In this document: positions 1-6,879 of the stretch, in pieces
How the letters are laid out: each line of letters starts with the position of its first letter
Numbering within the stretch: the stretch's first letter is position 1
Origin: DATJUF01 sp035524095
GTDB taxonomy: Bacteria; Desulfobacterota; Binatia; Binatales; Binataceae
Reading direction: 5' to 3'
Length of the DNA: 10,372 bases
NCBI GenBank assembly: GCA_035524095.1
Contig: DATKPK010000188.1
Coordinates: 1-10,372 of the forward strand
Made by a program: the position numbers and the translations under genes
Notes under the pieces: generated by a model
Seen by the model: only the letters and a program-made list of their open reading frames with translations
What the model was told of the DNA's origin: nothing
Database searches by the model: none

Positions 1-32
1 GCTCGACCGCTTTCAGCCGCGGGAGATTTTTC

Positions 33-1796
33 ATGCATGACGTGATCATCAAGGGCGGGACCATCGTCGATGGAACCGGCGCAGCTAAATTCAATGGTGA
101 CGTAGCGTTCACCGACGGACGGATCACCGGTGTCGGCAGCAACCTGGGAACGGCGCGGCGAACGATCGCGGCAGCCGGCTTGCTGGTCACGCCCGCGTGG
201 GTCGATGTGCATACCCATTACGACGGTCAAGCGACGTGGGACGCGCAGCTCGCACCCTCGCTATGGCACGGGGTGGCGACGGTCGTGATGGGCAACTGCG
301 GCGTCGGATTTGCGCCCGCTAAACCTGATCGTCACGAATGGCTAATCGGCCTGATGGAAGGTGTCGAGGATATTCCCAGTGCGTCACTGGCGGCTGGGAT
401 TCCGTGGGGTTGGGAAACGTTCCCGGAATATCTCAACGTGCTGGAGCAGATGCCACGAACGCTGGATATCGGCACGCAGTTAACGCATGGGGCGTTGCGC
501 GGTTACGTGATGGGCGAGCGGGGAGCGAAGAACGAAGCCGCGACGGCTGATGATATCGCGCAGATGGCCGCATTGGCACGAGAGGCGATACTGGCGGGAG
601 CACTCGGCTTCTCGACCTCGCGGACGCCGATTCATACGGCAGTCGATGGCCAGCCGGTCCCAGGAACTTACGCATCGGAAGTTGAACTGCTGACGATTGC
701 GCGCGCGATCAAACAGACCGGGCGCGGGTTGCTCGAATGGGTGCCGGCAGGAGTCGGCGGTGAAGATCTCAAGGGCCTGCCAGAAGAAATCGAACTGATG
801 CATCGAATTGCGAAGGGCAGCGGATGTCCGATCACCTTCCTGATGGCGCAACACAATGCCGACCCGGAACAGTGGCGCGAGGAACTTCGCTTATCGGAGG
901 CGGCGGCCGCTGACGGTGCGCAGATTACGCCGCAGGTATTTGGGCGGCCAGTCTGCACATTATTCAGTATCCAGGGCGACAATCCATTCCAGTATTTCCC
1001 GAGCTTCCAGCCGCTCAAAAATCTGCCGCTGGCCGAGAAGCTGGCAACGCTGCGTAATCCGGATTTCCGGCGCAAGCTGCTAACCGAAGATGATCCGAAT
1101 ACGGCAGGCATGTCCTTGCTTTACAAGATGGACATTTTGTGGGAGCGGACCTATCCGATGGGCTATCCGTTGAGCTACACGCCGATGGAGGGCAACGCGA
1201 TCGCCGCGATAGCGCGGCGCGAGGGACGCAGTCCACGAGAGGTCGCGTATGACTTGATGCTCGAGAACGACGGGCGCGCGTTTCTCATGTACGCGGCGGC
1301 GGGATACGCGCAGGGCAATGAAAAAGCATTGTTCGCCATGCTCAATCACCCGCTGACCGCGCTTGGCGGAAGCGACGCGGGGGCGCACGTGAGAGTGATT
1401 TGCGACGCCAGCATGCCGACTTACATGTTGACGCATTGGGTACGCGGCCATGCAGAGGGCACGCCGTACCATCTGCCGCTCGAAATGGTAGTGCGGAAAC
1501 TGTCGCGCGATGGCGCGCGTCTGTTCGGGATGGCTGATCGCGGAACCCTCGAACCGGGAATGAAAGCGAACATCAACCTGATCGATTTTGACCGGCTCGA
1601 CCTGAATCATCCGGAAGTAATCACTGATCTCCCTGCTGGGATGCCACGCCTGATGCAGACTGCAAAGGGTTACGTCGCGACATTTGTCAGTGGCGAGGCG
1701 GTGCAGGAAGATGGGCGCGATACGGGTGCTCGTCCCGGGAGGATCGTGCGCGGGGGAGCGCAGCGCACCGCTCTAGTCAATCGCAGTAATAAGTGA
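33..1796 (+). CDS. Amidohydrolase, N-acyl-D-amino-acid deacylase (D-aminoacylase) family
   Basis: This 587-residue protein belongs to the metal-dependent amidohydrolase superfamily, D-aminoacylase branch (COG3653-like), whose characterised members hydrolyse N-acyl-D-amino acids. Visible features are an N-terminal beta-sandwich start (MHDVIIKGGTIVDGTG), the metal-binding HTH motif at H60 and H62 (HTHYDGQ), the Cys-containing MGNCGVGFAP segment (C89), a conserved YVMGERGA stretch near 158-165, the late GGSDAGAH motif (D448), and a C-terminal DRGTLEPGMKANINLIDF segment typical of the family. I do not see the HxRxE and second-His motifs that carry further zinc ligands in true D-aminoacylases, so the substrate is uncertain. 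There is no signal peptide, so it should be cytoplasmic. The ATG is preceded by GGGAG about 8 nt upstream. It is paralogous to the gene at 7531-9246: 61 of the first 100 residues match without gaps (hand count). The family call is secure; the exact reaction is not. Confidence 0.9.
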   Translation: MHDVIIKGGTIVDGTGAAKFNGDVAFTDGRITGVGSNLGTARRTIAAAGLLVTPAWVDVHTHYDGQATWDAQLAPSLWHGVATVVMGNCGVGFAPAKPDRHEWLIGLMEGVEDIPSASLAAGIPWGWETFPEYLNVLEQMPRTLDIGTQLTHGALRGYVMGERGAKNEAATADDIAQMAALAREAILAGALGFSTSRTPIHTAVDGQPVPGTYASEVELLTIARAIKQTGRGLLEWVPAGVGGEDLKGLPEEIELMHRIAKGSGCPITFLMAQHNADPEQWREELRLSEAAAADGAQITPQVFGRPVCTLFSIQGDNPFQYFPSFQPLKNLPLAEKLATLRNPDFRRKLLTEDDPNTAGMSLLYKMDILWERTYPMGYPLSYTPMEGNAIAAIARREGRSPREVAYDLMLENDGRAFLMYAAAGYAQGNEKALFAMLNHPLTALGGSDAGAHVRVICDASMPTYMLTHWVRGHAEGTPYHLPLEMVVRKLSRDGARLFGMADRGTLEPGMKANINLIDFDRLDLNHPEVITDLPAGMPRLMQTAKGYVATFVSGEAVQEDGRDTGARPGRIVRGGAQRTALVNRSNK

Positions 1797-1802
1797 GTAG
1801 CC

Positions 1803-1831
1803 AGCGGCACTCCCTAATGGAGTGCCGCTTT
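1803..1831 (+). terminator. Stem-loop terminator candidate after the first amidohydrolase
   Basis: A perfect 11-bp inverted repeat (AGCGGCACTCC / GGAGTGCCGCT) closes a 5-nt loop, CTAAT. It begins 7 nt after the TGA stop of the upstream gene. The T tract on the plus strand is short (CTTTGGTT), so it is a weak intrinsic terminator by sequence. It also lies about 30 nt beyond the end of the convergent tannase gene and could stop transcription from that side, although no T tract follows it on the minus strand. Confidence 0.65.
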
Positions 1832-1862
1832 GGTTCCGGGTCAGATGATGCGGCAGACGATC

Positions 1863-3626
1863 TTAATTCTTGACTTTGTGGCTGGTGGCCGAATAGCTCG
1901 AAGACGGCTCCTCGCACGTCCAGCTCGACGCTAGATCGACATTCCCAGTTCCGTCATACACCGCGGTCTCCGGATAGGCGCACAGCGGCATCGTGCGGTC
2001 GGGCGGTGGCGTCCCATCATTATTCGGATAGTGGGCAGCGATAATACCATCCGGCGCAGGACCGCCTTCGGCCCATTCGATGAGTGGACTCAGTGGATCG
2101 AAGACGTTGGGACCTGGGCCTCCGCTGCAATGGTGCATGCCAGGAACCATAAAGAGGCGGGCATTTTCGCGGAGGATGTCATAGAGACCGCCGGACGCTT
2201 GGGCGTCCGCGGACATTCCGAACTTAAAGATGCTGGTGTAGTGAACGTTGGAGGGATGGGCGTTTGCGGCTTTGGCAGCTGAAGTGTAGTAGTCAACGCT
2301 GACGAACGGTGTAAGCGCTGGATCGCTCCAGCCGTGATACATGAGGAGCTTGCCGCCGTGGGAGAAGAACGGCTGAAGGTTGGGATTCTGGCCATTGCCT
2401 TGATACGCCGAGGAGAGCTTAACGAGTTGCAGGACTTCGTAGTAATTGCCGAAATCGAAGGATAAGGAATCAGCGTTCGGATTATCGAAGAGATAATACT
2501 TCATGAACTGATCCTGGAAGCTCCATTGGAAGGGAGCTTCCTCGAATGATGGGAGCGGCGTTGTGCCCCAGGGGTCGGCGACCCCGAAAGTGGGCGTGAC
2601 GAAACCAGTTATCCATTCTTCCCAGCCGTCGGGACCGCCCGGATCGCTCGCGGTATAGCCCGGGTAAAGCTGTTGCCCTATTGAGGTTTTAGCGCCGCTG
2701 TAGATCGCATCCACTGTCGCTACCTGGCCCGCCGTCAGGCAAGTCGGCTCGTCGCCGGAGGAGCATTCGATACTGGCGGGATCGAAGTGGCATTTGCGAG
2801 GATCCTGAATGAGACCATCGGGGACGCCGTCGAGGTCGTCACATTCGGCGAGCACTGCCGAATCGAGCAATTCGACCTTCGCGGGAGGCAGATAGTTGTC
2901 CGTATTTGCGAGCAGAGCCTGATCGTTCCAGTTGAAGCCTGCTATCGGATAACCGATTGCAGGGTCCCCCGCGACGATGCCGTGATAATCGGTCGGATAT
3001 TTCTGCGCTTCGACCATCGCCTGACGGCCGCCGGTCGAGCATCCGTCGAAATAGGAATTCATGGCGCTGACTTCGTAATAGGCCTCAGCCAGCGTTTGGC
3101 CTACGACGGTGCTGAGATGAACGGCGCGATCGGCGAAATCTTCACGTCCAGCCTGATTCGGTTGACCGTCGGGTAGCAGCGCGTAGCTGCCGTCGAGTTC
3201 AGCCAGCGGACCAAGTTCGGACTCGTGACCGGCGTCGGTGGTCGCAGCGGCGAAGCCAGCTTCGAGTACGGGTGGAAATTCGCTGTCACCTACCAACAGG
3301 CTGCCGACGTAACCGCCACCGCCGATGAATAGAAAACGGCCGTTCCAAGTAACGGGGAGGCCGACCTCAAAACCAACCGACCCGGGCTGGCCGTAGGTGC
3401 TAGTTGCGATTGTTCCGACGACGTCGCAATACGAAACGGGCGTCGTGAGGGCGGTCGCACTCGTGATCGTGGCGTTGAGACTCGCGGGCAGGGCTGCACC
3501 GAGGGTCGCGGGATCGCATGACAGCGTTGCCGCAGCAGCGTTCGGCGCCATCGCAGCGAACAAGCCAAGGAAGAAGATTGAAAAGCCAGCTGTAGCACTT
3601 AACGCAAGGCGAGGCGTGCGAAGCAT
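1863..3626 (-). CDS. Secreted tannase/feruloyl esterase family alpha/beta hydrolase
   Basis: From the ATG at 3626 this is a 587-residue member of the tannase family (PF07519), which includes tannases, feruloyl esterases and MHETase and cleaves aromatic carboxylic esters. The family's CS-D-HC signature is intact: C196-S197 in DGCSTGG (nucleophile), D435 in HGWSDPALTP, and H499-C500 in MHHCSGG; the two cysteines normally form a disulfide joining Ser and His. A calcium-site-like loop CDDLDGVPDG at 262-271 sits in the lid. Residues 1 to about 33 form a signal peptide (LALSATAGFSIFFLGLFAAM core, AAA exit), predicting a periplasmic or secreted enzyme. A 17-codon upstream extension is open, but the 3626 ATG is preceded by GGGGAGG with 5-nt spacing and puts the signal peptide at the N-terminus, so I choose it. 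The gene is convergent with the first amidohydrolase and divergent from the lactonase-like gene. The substrate cannot be read from the sequence. Confidence 0.92.
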   Translation of the reverse strand: MLRTPRLALSATAGFSIFFLGLFAAMAPNAAAATLSCDPATLGAALPASLNATITSATALTTPVSYCDVVGTIATSTYGQPGSVGFEVGLPVTWNGRFLFIGGGGYVGSLLVGDSEFPPVLEAGFAAATTDAGHESELGPLAELDGSYALLPDGQPNQAGREDFADRAVHLSTVVGQTLAEAYYEVSAMNSYFDGCSTGGRQAMVEAQKYPTDYHGIVAGDPAIGYPIAGFNWNDQALLANTDNYLPPAKVELLDSAVLAECDDLDGVPDGLIQDPRKCHFDPASIECSSGDEPTCLTAGQVATVDAIYSGAKTSIGQQLYPGYTASDPGGPDGWEEWITGFVTPTFGVADPWGTTPLPSFEEAPFQWSFQDQFMKYYLFDNPNADSLSFDFGNYYEVLQLVKLSSAYQGNGQNPNLQPFFSHGGKLLMYHGWSDPALTPFVSVDYYTSAAKAANAHPSNVHYTSIFKFGMSADAQASGGLYDILRENARLFMVPGMHHCSGGPGPNVFDPLSPLIEWAEGGPAPDGIIAAHYPNNDGTPPPDRTMPLCAYPETAVYDGTGNVDLASSWTCEEPSSSYSATSHKVKN

Positions 3627-3920
3627 AGGGTCCTCCCCGTTAGACCGCGCCGCCAGCCGAACGGATTCTCCTCCCATTCAATCGCGGGCCGCAGTGACAG
3701 GCGCGTGACGTTAAAGTGCGCAGTAACATCGGAGAAGCATGCCCGTCAACTGAAAGATGCACTGCTTGTATCAAGTCACCGACATTAAGGGTTACCCAAG
3801 GCGGCGAAGCGGCCGGCCGAGGTGGCGGGGTTTTCACCTTTCGCGATTCGGTGGTAGCATCGGCATCGCAAAATTTGGCCGCTGACTTTTGGCGTAAAAC
3901 TTAACGGTTCGAGGATTCCT
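3627..3920. other. Divergent intergenic region between tannase and lactonase-like genes
   Basis: These 294 bases carry no convincing gene. They must hold the promoters of both divergent genes. Visible elements are the tannase ribosome-binding site at the left end, a GC-rich 10-bp palindrome CGGCCGGCCG at 3810-3819, a short AGGTG/CACCT inverted repeat (3820-3824 and 3835-3839), and a candidate plus-strand promoter described separately. For the tannase strand the best -35-like hexamer is TTGACG (complement of 3744-3749), but the element 17 nt away (TTACTG) is a poor -10, so I do not call that promoter. Confidence 0.5.
3833..3860 (+). promoter_or_regulatory. Candidate sigma70-like promoter for the lactonase-like/FmdB pair
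   Basis: TTCACC (4 of 6 matches to the -35 consensus) and TAGCAT (4 of 6 to the -10) are separated by 16 nt and would give a leader of roughly 50 nt before the ATG at 3921. The -35 overlaps the right arm of a small AGGTG/CACCT inverted repeat that might be an operator. This is a pattern match by eye only. Confidence 0.3.
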
Positions 3921-4697
3921 ATGGCCGATGCGAAAATAAGCAAACTCTGGGCACTGCCGGGCGCGGTCCTGACCGCTCCAGCCTCGCTGCTGATGCATGG
4001 CGGGGACGCGACGCTGCTCGATCTGCCCTGCCCTTCCTTTTTGATGGAGCATCCCAAGGGGCTGGTGCTATTCGATACCGGGTGCAACGAGAAGATAATC
4101 GACGATGCACCGGGATATTGGGGGGCGACGGCTGAACATTTGCCACTCAAATGGAGCAAGCAGGATACGCTCGACAAGCAGATCAAGGGCGTCGGGTATA
4201 AACCGGAAGATGTTAAATACGTCATCTTGTCGCACGCTCATCTAGACCATTCGGGCGGCCTGACCTATTTCCCGAATGCGACCTTTATCGCCGGCAAGGA
4301 TGAAGTGCGTTACGCCTACTGGCCCGATCCTGATCGCCGCTGGGCCTTTATCCTCAACGATTTCCTGCCGACGCGTGGCTATAAGTGGCTCGAATTCGGC
4401 GAGGATTTCGATCTGTTCGGCGACGGAGCAATCAAATTCCTATTCACGCCGGGGCATACGCCGGGTGAATGCTCAGTGCTCGTAAATGCGCCCGATCGCA
4501 AGTTTCTCCTGGTCGGCGATACTGCGCATTTGCGTGCCGCAGTCGATAACGAAGCGACGATGCCGATCGATACCGATCCGCTGACTTCGACGGTGTCGCT
4601 CCGCAAGATCAAGGCGATTCGTGATATGCAGGGCGCCACGATGTGGATCACGCATGACCCTGACGACTGGAAGGAACATCCTCATCGCGTCGGCTGA
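3921..4697 (+). CDS. AHL-lactonase-like metallo-beta-lactamase-fold hydrolase
   Basis: This 258-residue protein has the layout of the N-acyl homoserine lactonase family (AiiA/AttM type), which opens the lactone ring of quorum-sensing signals. The binuclear zinc motif HxHxDH is at H105-H110 (SHAHLDHSGG), followed by H179 in TPGHTPGE, bridging D200 in VGDTAH and H245 in ITHDPDDW, so every metal ligand is present. In AiiA a catalytic tyrosine sits three residues after the bridging Asp; here that position is His203. Lactonase activity is therefore a family inference, and another ester or lactone is possible. There is no signal peptide, so it should be cytoplasmic. The ATG follows GAGG with 6-nt spacing. 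The FmdB-type gene starts 45 nt downstream on the same strand, so the two are probably co-transcribed. No LuxI or LuxR homologue is in the window. Confidence 0.87.
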   Translation: MADAKISKLWALPGAVLTAPASLLMHGGDATLLDLPCPSFLMEHPKGLVLFDTGCNEKIIDDAPGYWGATAEHLPLKWSKQDTLDKQIKGVGYKPEDVKYVILSHAHLDHSGGLTYFPNATFIAGKDEVRYAYWPDPDRRWAFILNDFLPTRGYKWLEFGEDFDLFGDGAIKFLFTPGHTPGECSVLVNAPDRKFLLVGDTAHLRAAVDNEATMPIDTDPLTSTVSLRKIKAIRDMQGATMWITHDPDDWKEHPHRVG

Positions 4698-4742
4698 TAA
4701 TCGACTAAGAGCCGAGTTTGTATCGATGAGGTGATGTGATCG

Positions 4743-5261
4743 ATGCCGATTTATGAGTGGAACTGTGTCGCGTGTGACCTCAGCTTCGAGGCGCTGGCCT
4801 CGGTGGCTGAGGCCAACGCTGAGCGCGCCTGCCCTGAATGCGGAGATCCCGCAGCTAGAATCATTTCGGCATGTATAATCGGCGTGATCGCGCCTCCGCA
4901 GGCAGCGGCATCGACCGCGCATGCGGACCGATCACACCACCATGGTCATACGCACGGGCGGCGATCGCCGATTCCAGAACCAGCGCGTCTGTGCTGGATG
5001 GACGACAAGTCGGCGGAGCGCCTGGCGGCATACAAGACCGGGCGCGGTCACGAATACGATGACAAGCAAGCGGTGGCCGCTGAGCGCCGCAAACAGCGCG
5101 GAGAGATAGAGCCTAAGGCAGCCGACGATGCATACTCGCCGGTAAAGGTAATGCTGGCACGCAAGAAGGCCAAGGAGGCTGCGGTGAAGGCCGCGGTTCA
5201 GCCTGCCGGCGCAGCAGCGGCTCCAGTACTCGCGAATGAAACGGCCAGCCCGACGCGCTAA
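4743..5261 (+). CDS. FmdB-type zinc-ribbon protein with histidine-rich linker
   Basis: The N-terminus is a canonical FmdB/CxxC_CXXC_SSSS zinc ribbon: MPIYEWNC start, with C8-x2-C11 and C30-x2-C33 as the four metal ligands. FmdB-type ribbons are small putative regulatory proteins of unresolved function, and many are shorter than 115 residues. This one has 172. After the ribbon comes a histidine-rich stretch (H60, H65, H66, H67, H69, H71), then a charged segment (WMDDKSAERLAAYKTG) that looks helical, and an Ala/Lys-rich low-complexity tail (about 137-172). It is probably cytoplasmic. The start is supported by GAGGTGAT at 4728-4735 with 7-nt spacing. It lies 45 nt behind the lactonase-like gene and likely shares its transcript. 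The family call rests on the ribbon; the rest of the protein I do not recognise, and its role is unknown. Confidence 0.82.
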   Translation: MPIYEWNCVACDLSFEALASVAEANAERACPECGDPAARIISACIIGVIAPPQAAASTAHADRSHHHGHTHGRRSPIPEPARLCWMDDKSAERLAAYKTGRGHEYDDKQAVAAERRKQRGEIEPKAADDAYSPVKVMLARKKAKEAAVKAAVQPAGAAAAPVLANETASPTR

Positions 5262-5289
5262 TAGCTAATCGATAGCATATGGCTAGTTA

Positions 5290-5317
5290 GAGGGGTGACT
5301 TATCATGCTCGCTCCTC
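5290..5317. terminator. Weak stem-loop between convergent genes
   Basis: GAGGGGTGA can pair with TCGCTCCTC (9 pairs including two G-U) around a 10-nt loop, in the 68-bp gap between the FmdB-type gene and the DUF1329 gene. Neither strand shows a good T tract after it, so termination is a guess from position. Confidence 0.3.
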
Positions 5318-5329
5318 ATTGCTTAAGGC

Positions 5330-6661
5330 CTAGCGCATGATCAGATTGAGTCCCGAGGGCGTTGAGTAACGGTTGTTATCACGGTAGCCTTTCGGTACTT
5401 GATCATTAATGTAGACAGGATAGCTATTGTCGGTCGGATCGCCGACGAATGACGCGTGGCTATTCTGGATATCCCAGAAGGCATAAAGCAGCGAGCCTGA
5501 CGAATCGACCGGACCGATACCGGGGACATTTATCGTATGCAGAAATAGCCCGGCGATTTTCCAAGGCTGATTCTGGCGATCGTACAGATCTTCCCAGTAG
5601 GTATTGTAGGTAGTCGTGTCGATATACATCACGCGCTTGCCATAGCAATAGCCACTCTGGCGCGCGGGCAGCTTACTGGCGCTGATGACGTAGCTGTCGC
5701 GCACCTGCCATTCGCCCCATGAAGGTTTGGGAAACGCCAGCGGCATATCATAGTCGTCGGGAAACGCCCCGGGCATTTTCGGCAAGATCAACGCGAGGAC
5801 CTTCTTTTCGCCGAGGTAATCAACAGTCATCTCGGTAAGGTTAGAATCGAAGCCGGAGCGATAGTCCTCACTCGTGATATCGATGCCTTCGGTCAGGCTG
5901 CAGCGGGCGAGCGGCGACACTGGCTGATAGCGGCGCAGTGATGGGATGAAGGCGTAGAGATCTTCGGAGCGCGCCGGGTCAGTATGCGCAATCGTCAGCG
6001 AGGCCGTATAACGCAGTTGTTCGGGCGCGGTGACGATGTACCATTGCGTCCAGAAGACATCCTCGAAGCCAGGCTCGGTCGTGGGAATACCAGGGTCGGT
6101 ATTAAAACTCATCTGGCGGTAGACGACATCGCCGTTCACGCAGTTGACGTTGCCGCCGCGGTCGAGAGAGCATCCGCCGGCGTGGTTAATCACGATCGAA
6201 TGCGGGTAATAGCGATAGATCACGTCGGCCAGAATTTTCCAACCCTTATGCGGATCGGCAGGATTAGGGAACGGTGTGCCGCCGCGATGACCGGTTAGCG
6301 TGAGGCCACCATCAGGCAACTCGACCAATTTGACATTGTTGGCGTAGCTCTCGGTGGCGGCTTGATAGTTGCGCGGCGGCGGATTCATAACGGTCGGGCC
6401 GACCGCGATCTTGACGTCAGACGGCATCTTCCAGAAATACTTGCCCTCGAAGAGCGCTTGCATACCATCCGACATGTATTGCCGGTACTGCTGCCAGTTC
6501 TGATTGGTGATTGTCGTGCCCGGCGCGATGGGAGTTGTGGTAGCGCCGATTCCGATGCCACCACTGGAAAAAGTTGTTTGCGCTGACGCGCTACCTAGCG
6601 AGCCGCCCAAAACAAGCGACAGCAAAATGACGACAACGGTCAGGTTCCGAACTACCTGCAT
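5330..6661 (-). CDS. Exported DUF1329 domain protein
   Basis: This 443-residue protein matches the DUF1329 family (PF07044), exported envelope proteins with a LolA/LolB-like fold. Diagnostic stretches are PDGGLTLTGHRGGTPFPNPAD (about 116-136), the SEDLYAFIPSLRRYQPVSP segment (232-250) and the GIDITSEDYRSGFD segment (259-272). Residues 1-27 are a classic signal peptide ending ASA before Q28, with no lipobox Cys, so it should be a soluble periplasmic protein. Cysteines at 164, 174, 254 and 339 could form disulfides. Homologues are often encoded with a DUF1302 outer-membrane protein and RND-type exporters near hydrophobic-compound catabolism genes; none of these partners is in this window. The ATG at 6661 has an AAGGG ribosome site about 10 nt upstream. 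The function is unproven in the family; transport or handling of lipophilic substrates is an inference. Confidence 0.88.
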   Translation of the reverse strand: MQVVRNLTVVVILLSLVLGGSLGSASAQTTFSSGGIGIGATTTPIAPGTTITNQNWQQYRQYMSDGMQALFEGKYFWKMPSDVKIAVGPTVMNPPPRNYQAATESYANNVKLVELPDGGLTLTGHRGGTPFPNPADPHKGWKILADVIYRYYPHSIVINHAGGCSLDRGGNVNCVNGDVVYRQMSFNTDPGIPTTEPGFEDVFWTQWYIVTAPEQLRYTASLTIAHTDPARSEDLYAFIPSLRRYQPVSPLARCSLTEGIDITSEDYRSGFDSNLTEMTVDYLGEKKVLALILPKMPGAFPDDYDMPLAFPKPSWGEWQVRDSYVISASKLPARQSGYCYGKRVMYIDTTTYNTYWEDLYDRQNQPWKIAGLFLHTINVPGIGPVDSSGSLLYAFWDIQNSHASFVGDPTDNSYPVYINDQVPKGYRDNNRYSTPSGLNLIMR

Positions 6662-6681
6662 GCTAAATAAACCCTTCGAGC

Positions 6682-6702
6682 CGGACCGCTAATGATGGTC
6701 CG
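6682..6702. repeat. Small inverted repeat in the DUF1329 5' leader
   Basis: CGGACC and GGTCCG form a perfect 6-bp inverted repeat with a 9-nt spacer, lying between the candidate promoter at 6724-6752 and the ATG at 6661. It could be an operator or a leader hairpin. It is short enough to be chance. Confidence 0.35.
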
Positions 6703-6723
6703 CGACTACTAATCTGCGGGCGG

Positions 6724-6752
6724 AGTATCGTTGGTCGCGCGTCCTTTGGCAA
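6724..6752 (-). promoter_or_regulatory. Candidate sigma70-like promoter for the DUF1329 gene
   Basis: Read on the minus strand, TTGCCA (5 of 6 to the -35 consensus) and GATACT (4 of 6 to the -10) are 17 nt apart. Transcription would start near 6717, leaving a leader of about 55 nt that contains the CGGACC/GGTCCG inverted repeat. The same -35 hexamer and spacing occur ahead of the second amidohydrolase. Confidence 0.42.
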
Positions 6753-6787
6753 GTATTTGTGCAGCTCTTACCCGGGTGCCATTGCGA

Positions 6788-6793
6788 TATAAA
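6788..6793 (+). promoter_or_regulatory. Possible -10 element for the glutathione peroxidase gene
   Basis: TATAAA matches the -10 consensus at 5 of 6 positions and is followed by another T, about 87 nt before the ATG at 6880. No reasonable -35 hexamer lies 16-18 nt upstream. An alternative is TTGCGC at 6819-6824 with TACAGC 17 nt on. The true promoter is unresolved. Confidence 0.2.
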
Positions 6794-6879
6794 TCAACCC
6801 GTCAGCAGCGCATCATGGTTGCGCAGATAAAGTTGATAGTCTACAGCTTCTTCTAACTAAACTGTTGGAGGAGATCACC

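Noticed and set aside
668..1111. 147-codon minus-strand frame inside the first amidohydrolase
   Set aside because: Serine/arginine-rich composition typical of a shadow frame; no motif and no independent start signal.
1080..1610. 176-codon open frame on the minus strand opposite the first amidohydrolase
   Set aside because: It lies wholly inside a gene with strong family motifs, its product resembles nothing I know, and such antisense frames are expected in GC-rich coding DNA.
2787..3176. 129-codon plus-strand frame opposite the tannase gene
   Set aside because: It lies fully inside the well-supported tannase gene, and no known domain is visible in its product.
3716..3904. 62-codon plus-strand frame in the divergent intergenic region
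   Set aside because: No good ribosome site, no recognisable product, and it would cover the promoter region of the next gene.
3785..4225. 146-codon minus-strand frame covering the lactonase-like gene start
   Set aside because: It overlaps the HxHxDH-bearing gene and its promoter region, and the product is low-complexity Ser/Pro rich.
3921..4697. A full quorum-quenching or quorum-sensing locus around the lactonase-like gene
   Set aside because: No LuxI or LuxR homologue or other signal gene is in the window, and the catalytic tyrosine is changed.
6833..6859. TTGATA-15-TAACTA as a promoter for the glutathione peroxidase
   Set aside because: The spacer is too short, and the transcript would start inside the ribosome-binding site.
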